Shown here in pieces: positions 18,796 to 32,491 of a stretch of 64,000 nucleotides of DNA. The notes beneath the pieces were generated by a model. It searched no databases. It was not told where the DNA came from and saw only the letters and a list, made by a program, of their open reading frames with translations. Source of the stretch: Mesostigma viride (taxonomy: Eukaryota; Streptophyta; Mesostigmatophyceae; Mesostigmatales; Mesostigmataceae); NCBI GenBank assembly GCA_009746045.1, contig RPFO01000615.1, positions 1 through 64,000 on the forward strand. The letters run 5' to 3'. The translations under genes were made by a program, and so were the position numbers. How positions within the stretch are numbered: position 1 is the first letter of the stretch; every line of letters starts with the position of its first letter.

Positions 18796-20111
18796 GCCCC
18801 CCGGCTGCGCCGGGCGATGTCGGTTTCCTCGCGAAGGTCGAGGGCTTGTTGCTTGAGTTGTGCCGAGATGGTGGAGGTGGTGGAGGTAAGTAAGTAAGTA
18901 CTTGCGTGTCATGCGCAAAGGCATGCCACGGAGTACTATGCTAATCTCATTAGAAAAATAATTACACAAAAGTTTAAACAAATATCGTCTGCATCATCCC
19001 CCAACCGTTAAGCACTAGATGGGGATGTAATCCTCATCCGAGCTGTCCTCTACTGTAATGGCAGACGAGGATGATTGACAAGGAGAAATGGGCTGCCATC
19101 TGCGACAAGCACCTTCCCGAGGGGTATGCTCCTGTTTTCTCCCCACGGGCCCCGCGGCCCGTTGCTAGCCAGGGTAGAAGTCCGCAGGTGGAGGTTATTG
19201 GTCCTGAGGATAGCCGCTACACTACCGCCTCGTCTGCCATTACAGTAGAGTGGTGGAGGTGGTGTGCTGCTTAAGCAAGTCCGCCCAGGTGGAGGGAGCA
19301 TCGCCGGCCGGGCCAGCAGACGCCGGCTGGGCGGCGATGTCCTTCACCGCCTGGGCGGTGAGGCCGGCGGTGTCATGCAAGCTCTCAAGGGCGTTGGCGG
19401 TGGCTTGAAGGCGTTGGTCGAGGTCGAGGAGCTGGGCTTTGATGTCGGCAGTGGAGGCGGAAATGGCAGTGGAGGTGGAGGCGGCAGCGGCGGAAATGTG
19501 AGGAAGTTCAGCAGCCAGCGTGCCACCCATTGCTGCGACGTCAGCAGCAAGGGGGGTCACGTGCTGCTGAAAGGCTTCCGTGAGGATGGAACGGAGGGTG
19601 GAGGCGGAGATGGATGGAGCCCAGATCTCGTCGTCAGAGCGCTGGAGAAGGGAGTTGAGGATGGTGTGCTGGAGCTGGGGGCGGGGGCAGCCAAGCAGGG
19701 CACCGTGGGTTTGCCAGCGGCTGCCGTTGCTGCCGAGGAGGCGACCTTGGTCGTAGAGATGGAGGCACAGGTTGTAAAGCGAGGCGTAGTCCCCGAAGAA
19801 GATGCAGTCCATAGCATCGTAAGGAGACATGTTGTTCCAGTCGTGATCATCGACCTTGAAAGGGTGGGGCCGAAAGCGCGGTTCCGAGGGGCGGGACCAT
19901 CCTGTTTTGTCGGCTGGGCGGGTGCGTTTCGGGTCAGGCGATGCCGATGGCGAAGCATTAAGCCCGGGAGGTTGCTGGGTGACCACCAGTGCACGACTAG
20001 TGTCATCGCTGCCTGCCGGACCTGATGGCGAAGCTGCAGCCGCAGCTGCCGCATTTTATGGGCGAGCGCATCCGCCAAACTGCGTTGCGTCAAAGGACGT
20101 TTGCTCGTCAT
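18796..20111 (-). mobile_element. Broken LINE ORF1 (L1-like non-LTR retrotransposon)
   Basis: On the minus strand a protein-like frame starts near 20111 (MTSKRPLTQRSLADALAHKM), shifts frame, and continues as SPSGPAGSDDTSRALVVTQQ, then NMSPYDAMDCIFFGDYASLY, an Ala/Ser-rich helical region, and TWADLLKQHTTSTT at about 19245. The continuation (STISAQLKQQALDLREE) lies at 18796-18892, after an insertion. The same HTTSTTSTISAQLKQQALDL is uninterrupted in the plus-strand copy at 41157, which proves the break. The 41-kb copy goes on into an L1 ORF1-like segment. Only the N-terminal part of ORF1 is present here. Confidence 0.75.
18893..19250. mobile_element. About 350-bp insertion inside the LINE ORF1, with 23-bp inverted repeat
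   Basis: Compared with the intact copy near 41165, the LINE ORF1 is interrupted between CACACCACCTCCACCA and CCTCCACCACCTCCACCATC, consistent with a duplication of about 9-10 bp (CCTCCACCA). The insert starts TAAGTAAGTAAGTACTTGCG; this end and about 120 bp after it recur inverted at 53640-53797. Its other end is a perfect 23-bp inverted repeat: CTCTACTGTAATGGCAGACG at 19048 and its complement ending at 19250. It may be two nested small elements. Confidence 0.65.
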
Positions 20112-21175
20112 ATATTGCGTTTTAGATTCGGAAAATTATATCAGCATGTGCGTCTTAGAAAGACGAAGCGATAGTGATATTCACAGCTGAATTCGGGGCT
20201 CAAACGTGAAAGTTATGAGCTCCGCCGTCAGCCATGGCTACCTCGTGGCTCGTGGCTCGTGGCTCGTCCTGTAATATGCATGGCACACTATATCATTCAT
20301 TGGGATGTGATCCCTCATGCACGCACAAACCAGGAAGCAGGATACTGCTGCTTTACACATGAACCTAGAGGCATTCGATTAATATTGCGAATCTTAGAAT
20401 TTAGTGTGATGCCTCAAAAAACTTGTTAGCTAGGTAGTGACGTGAAGTAATACTTATCAGGCTTCGATGGCCTAGACACATGGCTACGAAACAACCCCTC
20501 TCACATGCATGTGTTCTTGCAAAATAAACCTCTAAGTTTGCTGAGATGTGAGAAAACAATCATGTGCTGGGATAGATTGAAAAACCAGGTTTTCCGATCT
20601 CCTAGAGTGACCTTGAACAACAGCACATCGGCACTACCCTGCGCAATGACTATGGTACCATAATGCATGGAATTTCGCAGACGATGAGCCATTAAACCAT
20701 TCGCTTGGCCAAGTGAATCGATTGGACGAAGCATAATCCAAATAGCTGACCAGGCCAATGCATAAGAATTTCCCTGCGTACAGAGCATGTACGTCAGCAG
20801 CTTGAAAGCCAGAAATCAAGGTTGGTGGGGTCGTGAAATCCCCGCGCACCAAAGCGGGCATATGCATATTGCATGCCCAACCGTTGCAAATACCGATAAC
20901 GTACTGACAGCAAGTAACAGAGAGAATCCAAGAATGTGCATGTCCGGCAAGCCACGCCTCGCTTGGCCCAATCCATGCCGCAGCAGCTGTCGTGAACTGC
21001 AGTTCAAGCACCAGCCATGTCATTCACCATTATTTGTTACAAAGCTGTCCGGTGGCTTCCAATGCCACCCTGCAAGGCACGGTGCACCAGGTCGATGCAC
21101 GCACGCCGAATGTCGCTTTTTCCTCCCACACCAGCCTTAAAACGCCGAACGTCACTTTTCCCTCCCACACCAGCC
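20112..21175. other. Intergenic, 3' of KCBP
   Basis: No gene is recognised. A small tandem, three copies of CGTGGCTCGTGG-type sequence, lies near 20240-20270. Short ORFs here are not protein-like and match nothing recognised. Part of this stretch is probably the 3' UTR of the minus-strand KCBP gene ending at 21176. Confidence 0.5.
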
Positions 21176-21350
21176 TCAATCCTTCTCCGGCAGGTTCTTC
21201 GCGTTTTCGATCTCCTCCAGTTCCTCCGGCTCGGGCGGCTGCCCGGCCTTCTCCTTCCAGAAGGCAATCGCCTTCTTCAACTTGACGATCTCCTTCGATG
21301 ACACGTTCTTCGACGCCGTGTTGATGATGGACCGCACACGTGAAGCGTAA
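21176..21350 (-). other. KCBP: KCBP calmodulin-binding helix and acidic tail (last exon)
   Basis: After [16 protein letters not shown] comes [20 protein letters not shown] (about residues 1172-1191), a basic amphipathic helix with the central Trp, which is the calcium/calmodulin-binding site that switches KCBP off its track. It is followed by an acidic segment ([14 protein letters not shown]) like the regulatory tail that folds back on the motor in plant KCBP. Stop codon TGA at 21176-21178. Confidence 0.93.
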
Positions 21351-24300
21351 CTGCAAGGGTAGAGCAGGCAGCAAAGACCAAAGCAATGCCAGTATTAACT
21401 CATTTGAACTTGGTGACGCAACTGCAACATAAGGTAACGTCGACACACATGAACAACATGCTAGTATAAAACTTTTGACGGGCAAGCAACGACGAGGATA
21501 CCGGCAAGACATGCAATCCATGCCTGCACACCCAGCATGCTCCCAGCTGATGCAAGAGTCCATTACAAACACGTGCACTTCGGATGCGCCTGGTTGCCTG
21601 CCTGGCTGGCTGGCTGGCTGCCTGGTTGGCTGGCTGCCTGGCTGGCTGCCTGACTGGCGTGGGTGGGTGGGTGGGTAGGTGGGTGGGTGGGTGGGTGGGC
21701 GGGCGGGCGGGCGGGCGGGCGGGCGGGCGGGCGGGCGGCGGCGGGCGGGCGGGCGGGCGGGCGGGCGGGCGGGCGGGCGGGCGGGCGGGCGGGCGGCGGG
21801 CGGGCGGGCGGGCGGGCGGGCGGGCGGCGGCGGGCGGGCGGGTGGGTGAATGGATGAATGTGCACTTTCACCAACTCCCAGACATTAGGCCTATGCCATC
21901 ATCAGCAATATCCAATCTCCCACTTTTGCTTACCTGAGCGAGTTCTGGGTCTCGTCCAGGTTGTAGTCCGCGGGAGAGATGTTGACGAACATGAGCGTCT
22001 TGGCATTGCCACCTGTTGCAAGGCAGGCAGCCATCGTAGGAGCAGCAAACTAAATAGTGAATACAAGCATCGTAACCCCAATGCCACCCAAGCGGCACAA
22101 ATGGGCACCTCTTGCCGGAGTTGCACAATGCTGTCTGAGCAAAACTAACATTGCCAGACTCTAGATCAGACAATGCTGGGAGGAAAGGCACAAAGAAAAC
22201 ACATTCAGTCATACAAATCTCGTTCAAGGGACTCACTCAATTTACCCACTTCACATTAAGCTGCCATCTGCACAAATTTAGGACATCACAATGGCCACAG
22301 CATCAAGAAATGAGGCTGCAACCATACCAAGGGAGTCGGACATGAGCATGGTCAGCTTGTGGTTGCGGTACGGGATGTGCGCCTCCTCTGTGGCCAGCGA
22401 CGAGATGACATCACCCAGCGCCGACAGCGACTTGTTGATGGCTTGCGCCTCCTGTGAGTGACGGGCAAGCAACAAGCCTCAAAGATGATATGATCAGCCA
22501 ATTCATCTTAGCATGCAACATCCATTGCCGCGAGATGGCATAATCCCACATATAAATCTTCGGGGGGAAAAAACATTAGACACTCCCACACCATGGGTTG
22601 ACATCGCCGACAAAATCTGGGTGCAAGCTACCTGGTGACACCTGTACGCCACATCATACGGCAACCACGCAAGAGGATTTTGGGGTTGATATCGATTATC
22701 GAGATTAGCGTGCCCCCCACTATTTGCACACCCACCCACACTAATCTAGGACGCACACCAATTACGCTGGGCGGTGTACCCGAGCACAGCCCCTGCTACA
22801 CTCGGGAAATGCAAGCGCCACTGTTGATGTCCTGTCTAGCAACCCCTCACATGAAACCTGTACATGGAAAACCTGGTACAGACGCACCTTGAGCTGCTCT
22901 CCCGTGGAGCCAGACTTCTTCACGCGCTCGGAGCCAGCAAGATCCACGAAGCTCAGCTGCGCGTTGGACGGATGAGCAAGTTCACGGAAGTGTGGCCGAG
23001 AACGAACATCATGCGGCCAAAAAAATGTTAGTTTCATGCAATAGAGCATTTTGTCCAAGGGTGGGAAATAAAGTAAAATTTTGCAGTTCAATTGGCATAA
23101 AACAGCCCTTCCATTTATCTCAAAGAGCCAAAAACGAACTTGTCAATGCCCAGCTCACTACAAGATTGATTACAAACTGCACTGGGCAGCCTTTCGGCTA
23201 GCTCGAAATGTCCTCCTCCATCGTCACAGGAACAAAAAATCCTTTACATGCCAGCATACTTGTCACTAGAATTAAACCTCTCCCACCCAACAATTTGGCA
23301 CCACAGCAGGGGCGTCATGCTCCCAGACCGACACCTGCGTGCTGTCCACGTGGCCACCCACCTTGCCCTTGACGAGTGCCTGCGTCTGCACGTTGGTGCT
23401 CTCGATGATGACCGAGAAGATGAGGTGGGAACGCGACGACTCGTTGTTCATCTCTGCACGCACGCACGAGGGGGAGGCAGCATTCATGTAGCCATACGGC
23501 CAATGTCAAAAGGTTTTCCCCAACTGCATGCTGCACGGTCATTCCCGGGCATTGCACCATACAGGACAGTGTGCAGTTGAAATAACAGTATAGGCCAGCA
23601 TGCTACACACAGCAACGCGCTGCCCCACAGCCCCCCGCAGGCCACCCAACGGTCCGCACCTGTAACCCGGCCCCGCAACTTGGCCCTGCACCCATTCCCA
23701 CTCCCACTCACGTGTGCCGGCGATATGCCTCTTCTTGATTCCCAGCTCGACGAGCTTCTCGAGCTCCATGCGGTCCTTGATCGTGACCAGCGTCGCATTC
23801 TCGACTGTGACCATGCCCTTGCTGTCCTTCTTGATGGTGAGGGGCTTCTTGGCTGCCGCCTTGGGCAGCAACAGGTCGTTGAGCGTGTCCTGGTACAGCT
23901 CCAGCATGTACGCCTTGAGCTGGAAGCTGAACTTGTGCGCGTTCGCCTTGGTGATGCGGAAAAGCTCGGCGATTGCGCGCGGCGTCAGGCCCGGGTTCTC
24001 CTCCGAGCCGTAGATCGTGAACGTCTTGCCGCTGCCCGTCTGGCCGTACGCAAATATGCACACGTTGTAGCCGTCCACCGCAGATTGGACCAGGTACTGC
24101 GGCCAGGAGCACACATGGCAGGAAGGGAAGGAATTTCAGGGGCAGAATGTTAGCAAACTGCAGAGGACTGCTTGGAAGCAGGGTAAACAAGCAGAGTCAT
24201 TTGTAACATATGATTTCACAGAACTAGACATCAAGTGAAAGAAACGAGGGAGCACGGAGAAACTAAAGTGCTAAAATGAGTCCAATACTTCAAAACATTT

Positions 24301-27300
24301 CTCACACAGAACAGTCATACTGCGGTGGACAACGCGAGATAATGTATCAACCTTAAGAATAGAATCTGCATACCTTGGTGTCGCTGAACACCTCCTCCTG
24401 GGTCGTGCCCGGCCCGAAGACGGTATCGAACTGGTACTCCTTGTTTTTCTTCTCATCCTTCCAGGGGTGCTCCAGGGTGTACCTGCATGCAAAGAACGGT
24501 GCATGCGACAGCAAGCAGGCATGGAGATGTAAGCAGGTAAGTAATGGGCTGCCTCGAGAACTGGCAGACACAAGGCAATACCACTCGAGATCATGGGACA
24601 CCAGCTCCTATAATGCGGCGAAAAAAAGATTACGCCCTCTCTCCTGGCCAGAATACCAAGGTGACGCCCGCTGCGATACTGCAAGGTGAGTGTTGAAAGA
24701 AATTCGCAACGATAGCACACAGCCATGAAGGCGGACATCATGCAGCAATTTTCAGCTGCAGACATCACCAACACAACCGCCTGCCTCAAGCAGGAAGCCA
24801 TGGCCAGAACAAGAGGGTTGGTCGCAGCCAACTCACTCGTCGGGGAAGATGATGACATCCTTCTGGCCATTGGCCGTCTCTGTGGCGCTGAGCGGGCGGG
24901 TACGCGCGTACACACGGATCTTGCCCTTCATGTCCTCCATCGCGTTGAAGTACTGCTTGCGCAGCTTCTGCTCGTCCTTGTACAGCCGCTCCAGCTCGGT
25001 GATGCGCTCGCCCTGACGCACGGCGCGCCACCCGCAGGACATGCAACCATCATGATCAGCAGTATGTGCAAGCAGGGATACACACCGGCCTACAACAGCA
25101 TTCTAGGTCGAAAACGTCCTACCTCCTAGGGGCATACCACAGAGGCATGAGGGTCAGTGCTTACCTTAATTTATCAGGGATTCCTAAGTTAGGCTGCCAT
25201 GGGGATACCCTGCATTGTTGTTGCAGGGGAGCTTGGAGACTATCAGCACCACAATCAGCAGCCAACCCAATCTGCTTGCTATGTTGCTGCGTGCATACAC
25301 CCGGATTCACTTTTCTGCCCTGAATGGCCTGATTGGTGGCACACTTGGATGACAAGATCGTGCAGCCTGACAGTGGTCACGCAACTTCCGACTGTTGCGG
25401 AGTACAAAATGTTCTAACAACCGTATAACAAAAGCATATTACACAAGCAAAACAGGGGTACCCAGATGCCATTGTGATGCACATTGCTGGCCACGCACCT
25501 GCTGCCGGATGACGACCGCCGTCTGCGCGTCCTTGCGATCGACGTCCGCCTTGAACTCGCGCAGCTCTTGCAGCTCGGCGATGTCGTGCACCATGCTCTC
25601 CCACTGCTCCGTCTTTTCCGTGAGCGAGCTGAGGGGCAAAGAGGGGAGGCACGAAGGAACGAGGAAAGCAGTGGAGCGCATCAACTAAGATCACCCCGTT
25701 GCAACTCAATTTTCTCAGGCCCATCATGAAGCTGACATGCCTCAGCAGTATTTGTTGTTTTGACGATTGCTACATCAATTTTAGTTGAAGGAATATTCTC
25801 TGTTTCAACGATTGCTACATCAATTTTAGTGGTGGAGTGCTTTTTGTTTTCAACGCAACACTGAACACGTAAGCAACACCAACAAGCAGCATCTTTAGTT
25901 TATCACCAGAATGGGCCATGAGGTTACCTGGACACAGCGGTGAGCTCGTCGGCCAGGCCGGCCAGCTGCTTGTCGCGTGAACTGATCTTCTCCTTGAGCT
26001 CCTTGACCTCGGCCGCGTACGCCTCCTCCTTCTTGCTGCCCTCCTCCTTGCTCTGCTGCTCCAGGCGCTTCAGCTGAGGGAAGGAAGAAGTGTGCGAGGC
26101 AGGACAACGCACACATGTAAGGTGGCAGCCATACTTACAACCCACCTCCAGCCGATATCCCGATGGCTAGTTAATTAGATTCCAAATTGTTAGCCACAAA
26201 ACCAGGATGCAAGGCGCGGAATCCAAGGCAGATCCAATGAAACCCTTTCCAGCTCACGCATTCGCTAGTCAATTGTGCAAGTCTTCTCAGGTACCATGTC
26301 TTGCCATTTGATTTCTACAAACGCATGACAGGAGCAGGCGTCTATCCGGTGACAGAAGGGCTGCGTGGATCTTGATAAATCCTGCGAGATGCACTGGGCG
26401 GGGCAAAATGGTTGGCATCCCATTTCCTAGGTACCCACCTTGTTCTCGGCCAGCTCGTGCTCACTCTTCTCCTTCTTGAGGGCATCCTCGCTCTTGCGCA
26501 GCTTCTCCTCCAGCGCGCTGATCTCGGCCTTGAGCGACGCCGCCTCTGCGCTGCTGATCTTGGCCGTCGCCACCGCCTGGAAGGTGATGGCAAAGGCAAG
26601 GAGGGCCAGGACACAGGAAGCGGAATGAGGCACCAACAGAAGCAGCACTCAAGATGCTCAGCTTTGCTAGCATAGCAGCTGGACAAATACAGGTTTGGAA
26701 CAAGGCATGCTACTAGGTTCCAGTCGGCATAAAGAGAGGTAAATGTCCTCCGACAACCCGGGATAGGGAAGCCCCGGCCAGGTGAATGGCAGCTACATCG
26801 CCGTTCCTATCCTGCTGGACAGAACAAAACTCATGAGATACGTCAAGGACATGAACGCTCCTGTTTGGATAAGATGCAGGGCAGCATCAAAGGGAGAGAG
26901 TGTAGGAGCCGCTAACTGTACCTGTGTAGACTTGAGCTCGGTCATCTGCTTGGCCATGGACTCGCGCTCGGCCAGCAGGTCAGTCTGCGACGCCTCCATC
27001 GTTCGCAGCTTGTCCTCCGCGTCCTGCAAGCTGCCCTTGAGCGTCGCCAGCTGGGCCTCCAGGGAGCGCTTCTCCTCAGTGAGCTGAGGCGACCCCAGTG
27101 GGCCCCACCGCGAAAGAAGCAAAACCAGGCTCAGTCAGCTGGGGAGAATCGAAAGCCTAAATATACAAGGTTTTACAAACGTATACACTGCTAACATGGC
27201 CAATTGTAACATATTTTGTACTTGACTTAAGGGGTAGGAATATTAAGAGAACTATTATAATAAGAACTGGGAACAGAGCTTTGTGCAATAGCAGCCGTTG

Positions 27301-30300
27301 GGAATAGATTGTAGTCAATGTGTGCGGCAAACCATCCACAATGTAACAGAGATGGCATCCTGCCTGCCATACAACACCGCGCAAACGCCGCGGGACAATC
27401 TGACCCGGCAACCCATGCAACAACCAGCCATGGGGACCTACCACGTCGATCTTGCGGTTGGCCTCCTCGAGCACCTTGGTGACCTCCGACAGATGCTTCT
27501 CAAACAGGTCACCCACGCGCTGTGGTGGTGCGGCAGCGGCGGGCAGCATGGGCCGCGACTCCTCACCCTGCGTGATCGCCGCCTGGCTCTTGCTCTTGGA
27601 GTAGCGCCGCATCATCACGTCGTTGATGTGCGTCTGCAGTGCCACGCAAATGTCCTCACCCTGCACGGCAAAGCAGCAGACACATGATTTGGAGATGGGC
27701 GGCAGGCAAAGCAAAGCGGAATGTGAGTGACTGTGTTACATGTGCTCTTCCACGTGTGTGCCACGCACTGGAGCAGGGAGGAAAGACAAGAGAATGCAAG
27801 GATGTGAAGCACATGCCTGGCACAACACAGTAGCCATACAGACATCTCATTCCTCAGTGTGGTTCAAGTTGCCTGCGAATGCAGGCATACAGACACAAAG
27901 CCAGTACACCCCAGGCTTCAAGTTTAAGAACCTAACTAACTAGCAGCATTGAATCACAGAAGTGATATGGACAAGATTCCTGGGCCAGTCGGAATTCCTC
28001 CGTAAACATGAAGCCAGGGGTGCACTAGCCCATAGCCTGCAATTGCCTGCCATACCAGAACTGTATGCAGCTTATTAAACACAATAACCCCTTTTGCTCA
28101 GCTTACCTGCTTGCTCTCGAACTGGAAGATGTGCAGCACGCCCGCAACGCGCATCTTGAAGAAGACTGCGCTGTGACTGCTGCCGAACTGTTGAGCACCA
28201 GCAGACAAGAGGACCGCGAACAGACAGGGCAAGCCGCACATTAGCAGAAAACCTAGCTAAGGTGCCTTGGCAGCAAGCAGGACAAGCTCAGGCTAGGCTA
28301 GTAGGCAAAACAGTGACAGATGATTTGGTATGCAACGCAATTATCCATTAAGGGCAACAAATGATCCAGTTCACGCTACGAAAAAATTGCCCTGGACACT
28401 GCCATGTCAAACCTTCTTTTCTGCACAAAGCTGGATTACTCACGAAATTATCAGGCAGAAAATCTACCCTACAATGTTTTACACGATAAGGTTGACATTT
28501 ATTGCCATGCCAGTGAACCCTGCCTTCCGCTCCCTCCTGCCACGGCCACCCATGACGTACCTGCATGATGTCACGCAGCTCCGCCGAGTGCAGGTACTCC
28601 TTCGGTACAGGCCGGAAGAAGTGAATGCCACGCTTGTTGATGCCGAGGATGAGCTTGCCCGGCAGCAGGCCTGCAGCACAAGCAGGGAGGTTCAAAAAAG
28701 GGCTTCAGGAAACTGCCTACACACCATGTCTGTACAGCAAAACAAATTTGTCCAACCCCACGCGAAAGTGCTAAACACACCAGAATGCCTCCAGCAGCAC
28801 TGTGAATAATTGCAGCAACCAAAAATATTAGCTTTCTGCCACATGGATATCTGAGCGCTTGTCCAGGCAATGCTAATATGACCGGCACGTTCATTCCAGT
28901 AGTATGTGGGTGACATACTGGTTCGCCCACATGCCATGCTGGTCTGCCCACGCGCAACCCAAGCCAATCAAGCAACTGACACCCCTAGGCTCACCGATCG
29001 GGTCCTCAATGCGCTTGACGTTAAAGAAGACCGAGTTGCCGTAGGGCAGCGAGCGCAGGATGCGCAGCAGCTGCACACGCGCGTACTCCTTGGTGTATGT
29101 GGCCATGGACTTGTAGCGCGTGAGCACATCTGTCTCCCAGTCCCGCTTGGCGCGCGTCATCAGCACCTGCTTTGGGATGTACTTCTCAATGTGGACCGCC
29201 CAGTCGCTGCAAGGGGAGATAGAGCGGGCAGGCACCAGGAACCAAGTGTGGACAAAGGAAAGGAAGCACCACCCCAAGAAGGCCAATTATTTGTCAGCAA
29301 TCAGTAGAAAACCAGAAAGCATGGCGTGGAAGCCCCAAAAAAAAACTGAAGACAAGAACGACCCTAGGCATGGGGCATGGCAGGGAACAACCATTGCCAG
29401 GAAAACAACTCACGACACCCCTGGCCCACACATTGCTCGCGAACGACCTACATGCGCACAAATGGCGAATCCCCAAACCCCTAACTCATAACCCTGAGCC
29501 CTGCAACACTGCAGACTGGCCATCATCTCTTACCTCGTCTCCGGCTGGCCGCTGCCGATCTCAGAGATGATCTGCAGCGCGGCCAACTGCGCGGCGTCAT
29601 CGCGGCCGACCGGGTAGTTGCCCAGCAGGTAGTCGTGCTGTGCCTGCACGTAGGACAGGTTGATGAACATGGGCTCGGTGATGCCCTCGTCCGTCTCGCG
29701 GAACAGCCGCTTCTTGAACAGGATCTTGCACTGGATGACCTCGCCCTTGGAGCGCTCCTTGAGGTTCTTGAACTCAGTCAGCACATCCGCAATGTTGCGG
29801 TTGTCGTCCAGGCCCAGGTGCTCGTCTGCAGAGGGCAGAGTGGGCAGACGGCGACGGGTTCAGACATATATGACAAAAGCTAACAGATATGAAAAATAGC
29901 GCTACTAACAGATATGAAAGATAGCGCTAAAACAGCCGTGTGCCAAAGACATCTTAAACGTTGCTACCTGCTACAGAAATGCTATCTCATGAAGTTGTCC
30001 CGAGCACGTTATCAATGAGCATTGTAACAACACTGGTAGCTGACTAACTCGCCATCATGCAAAAAAAAAAAAAACATATTCCTGCCACTGTTGGTACACG
30101 ATAGCGCAAGAATTGCATCTATATCTTCGACGATCAAACTTTCCAGCGGCGCACAAGGTTGCAACCACCAAAAATTGAGATCCAACCAAAGGCTGCTGAC
30201 CGGCGCAGGCGGCACCACTCACCAACAACCGAGCTGGGGTCCTTGGGGTTTGTGAGCGTCTTGCGGCACTCAAAGAGCGAGAACGTCTGGTAGTTCTGCA

Positions 30301-32428
30301 GCTTGATGATGTTGGCGAGCGACTCAACCGCCTCGTGCGCCGTGGTCGTCATGTCGTACGTGAGCTCCTCGAACGTGTCGTCCAGGAAGAAGGCGATCGT
30401 GGTCAGCATGCGGCCCGCCTTGAGCGCCTCAATCTCCTCGGCCGAAGGCACCGTGCGGCGCGCGCCCGCCTTGACGCAGCGCTTGAGCGAGGACCACGCG
30501 CGGTTGGCGAGCGCGCGGATCTCGGGCGGCTGCGTCTCGTCGTTGGCGGTCTCGTGGATGTACTCCGACACGTAGCTGCACGCGGGCAAACAAGGGAGAT
30601 TAAAAGACAGGCCCATAATGATGGCAACTCGCGCCCGATAAGACGCCAGGGGGGAGAGGAATCCAAAGTGCTACTTAGATGGCAAAATAGAGCCACAGTA
30701 TAGCAGCGTGCTATGTGTTAGAATATGAAATAATTAGAATATGAACATGGCTCAGTGCAAGAAACTGGAACATGCATGCGAGGCATGCCTGACTTCTCTA
30801 ATGCATGCCAACTATCACTACCTTCCGCACTCAGAATGCCTGGACATGGCCGACTACCACCAAAGCACAAGCATTCATGACTTAACATGTGAAAGCAGCA
30901 AGGCGTCTTGACCGCCAGCTTCTGCACCTCCTTTCCTTCCCCATCTTATCAATGCACTCACCCGGTGAAATCCTTCGAGGGAGGCATGCCAGCGGCGCAG
31001 AGGTGCAGCAGCTCCCAGCCCTTGATCGTGCTCTCCAGGCTCGGGTTGTTCTGCGTCTGCTTGATGACCTGCGCGTACAGCTCATCACGCAGCTCCGGCC
31101 GCTTGATTGTCTCCTTAAACACCTTCATGCAGATGGCCGTGCCCTCGCCTGCCGCCAGCGGGCCTTCTTCACCCTGGTACTTCAGAATCACTGGCATAGC
31201 AAGTTGCACGTGCAGCAGCATAGCAGAGACGAGAGCGGAGCCATGGATATGCATCAGCCAACTGACCATGGCGACTGCCAGGACAACATGGTTCTCTATG
31301 CCGAATATGCCCCTAACCAAACCATGCATACACGAGCTTGGACCACGGGCTGCAGCGCATGAAATCTGCTCTGTAGTTCCAAATGTATTTGTCATCACAA
31401 GTAGAGAAACTCTATCAGCGACCTACACAATTTTAACAGTTTAGACCATCTTTCAAACAGTCACCCAAGGATGCGATACTCCATGCCACAACAACAATGC
31501 CATGGCTTCACACATCAGTCAGTCACCTTATCTGTATTCCACCGGACCACCTGGCAATAACAGGCCATACATATAAATACCGTGCAGTGGTACCGCTTTG
31601 GGTTCAATCGAGAGCTGTGATGACGAAGTAAAGAATCATGAGTTCCGATTCCAGTGAGAACAAATATAAATGCTAGAACACCCCTGCAAGATTGTAGGCA
31701 CCGTTGCATCATGCCAGAAAAACTTTCCATAATGCATGGTTGCACCATGCGGGGAAAAATTCAGTGTGCCTTGCTTACATTGGAAGAGCTTGACAGCACG
31801 GCTGCTGTGGTCGCTTGTCAGCTTCAGCAGCGAGCAGGGAATTGGGTCCTGCATGACCAAGGCACACCCAATGTGTTTTATGACACCTGTCATATGAGGA
31901 CATGAACGATTTCATAAAATGACCTTGTGAAATCCAGCAAGTTATGATGATTTGAGGTATCTCCAATGGTATGGAACCACTGGGAACAGCACATGTACTT
32001 GAGCTCACATGGTCGCATTTCGACATCAATGCCACACCGTGCGTAGCCTTTCCTATTACAATAATTGCAGAGATAAAAATGGGCAAAGATTATCTAACAG
32101 GCTAACATGAAGCATGGATACAATGCCATTCTTTAAAGTGGAAAGGCAGAACCGAAACAGAGGTTGCTCTGTCAAAATATGTCTGGAAATAATGGTTCCT
32201 GTTTTTGAGGTATACACACTCTGCTTCTGAAAAGCAGACGATGAGAGCAATAGACGCCGAGAGTGCACCAACCTTTTGGAAGCTAAGCATATCCTCCAGG
32301 CCAAAGGTGGTTTTGGGTGCTGTTGGAACGGTGGTCTTCTTGCCAAAGAGCATGGTTCGCTTTCCAGCACCCGCCTTTGCCGCTTTACAGAAGACATCAA
32401 CCTGCAAGAATGTACGAACAAACACACA

Positions 32429-32491
<63 letters not shown>

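Noticed and set aside
21563-21874. Pro/Ala-Arg dipeptide ORFs (collagen-like or antifreeze-like)
   Set aside because: Microsatellite artefact inside a KCBP intron.
30403-30696. Arg-rich ORF on the minus strand
   Set aside because: Out-of-frame shadow of the KCBP exon 30223-30575.
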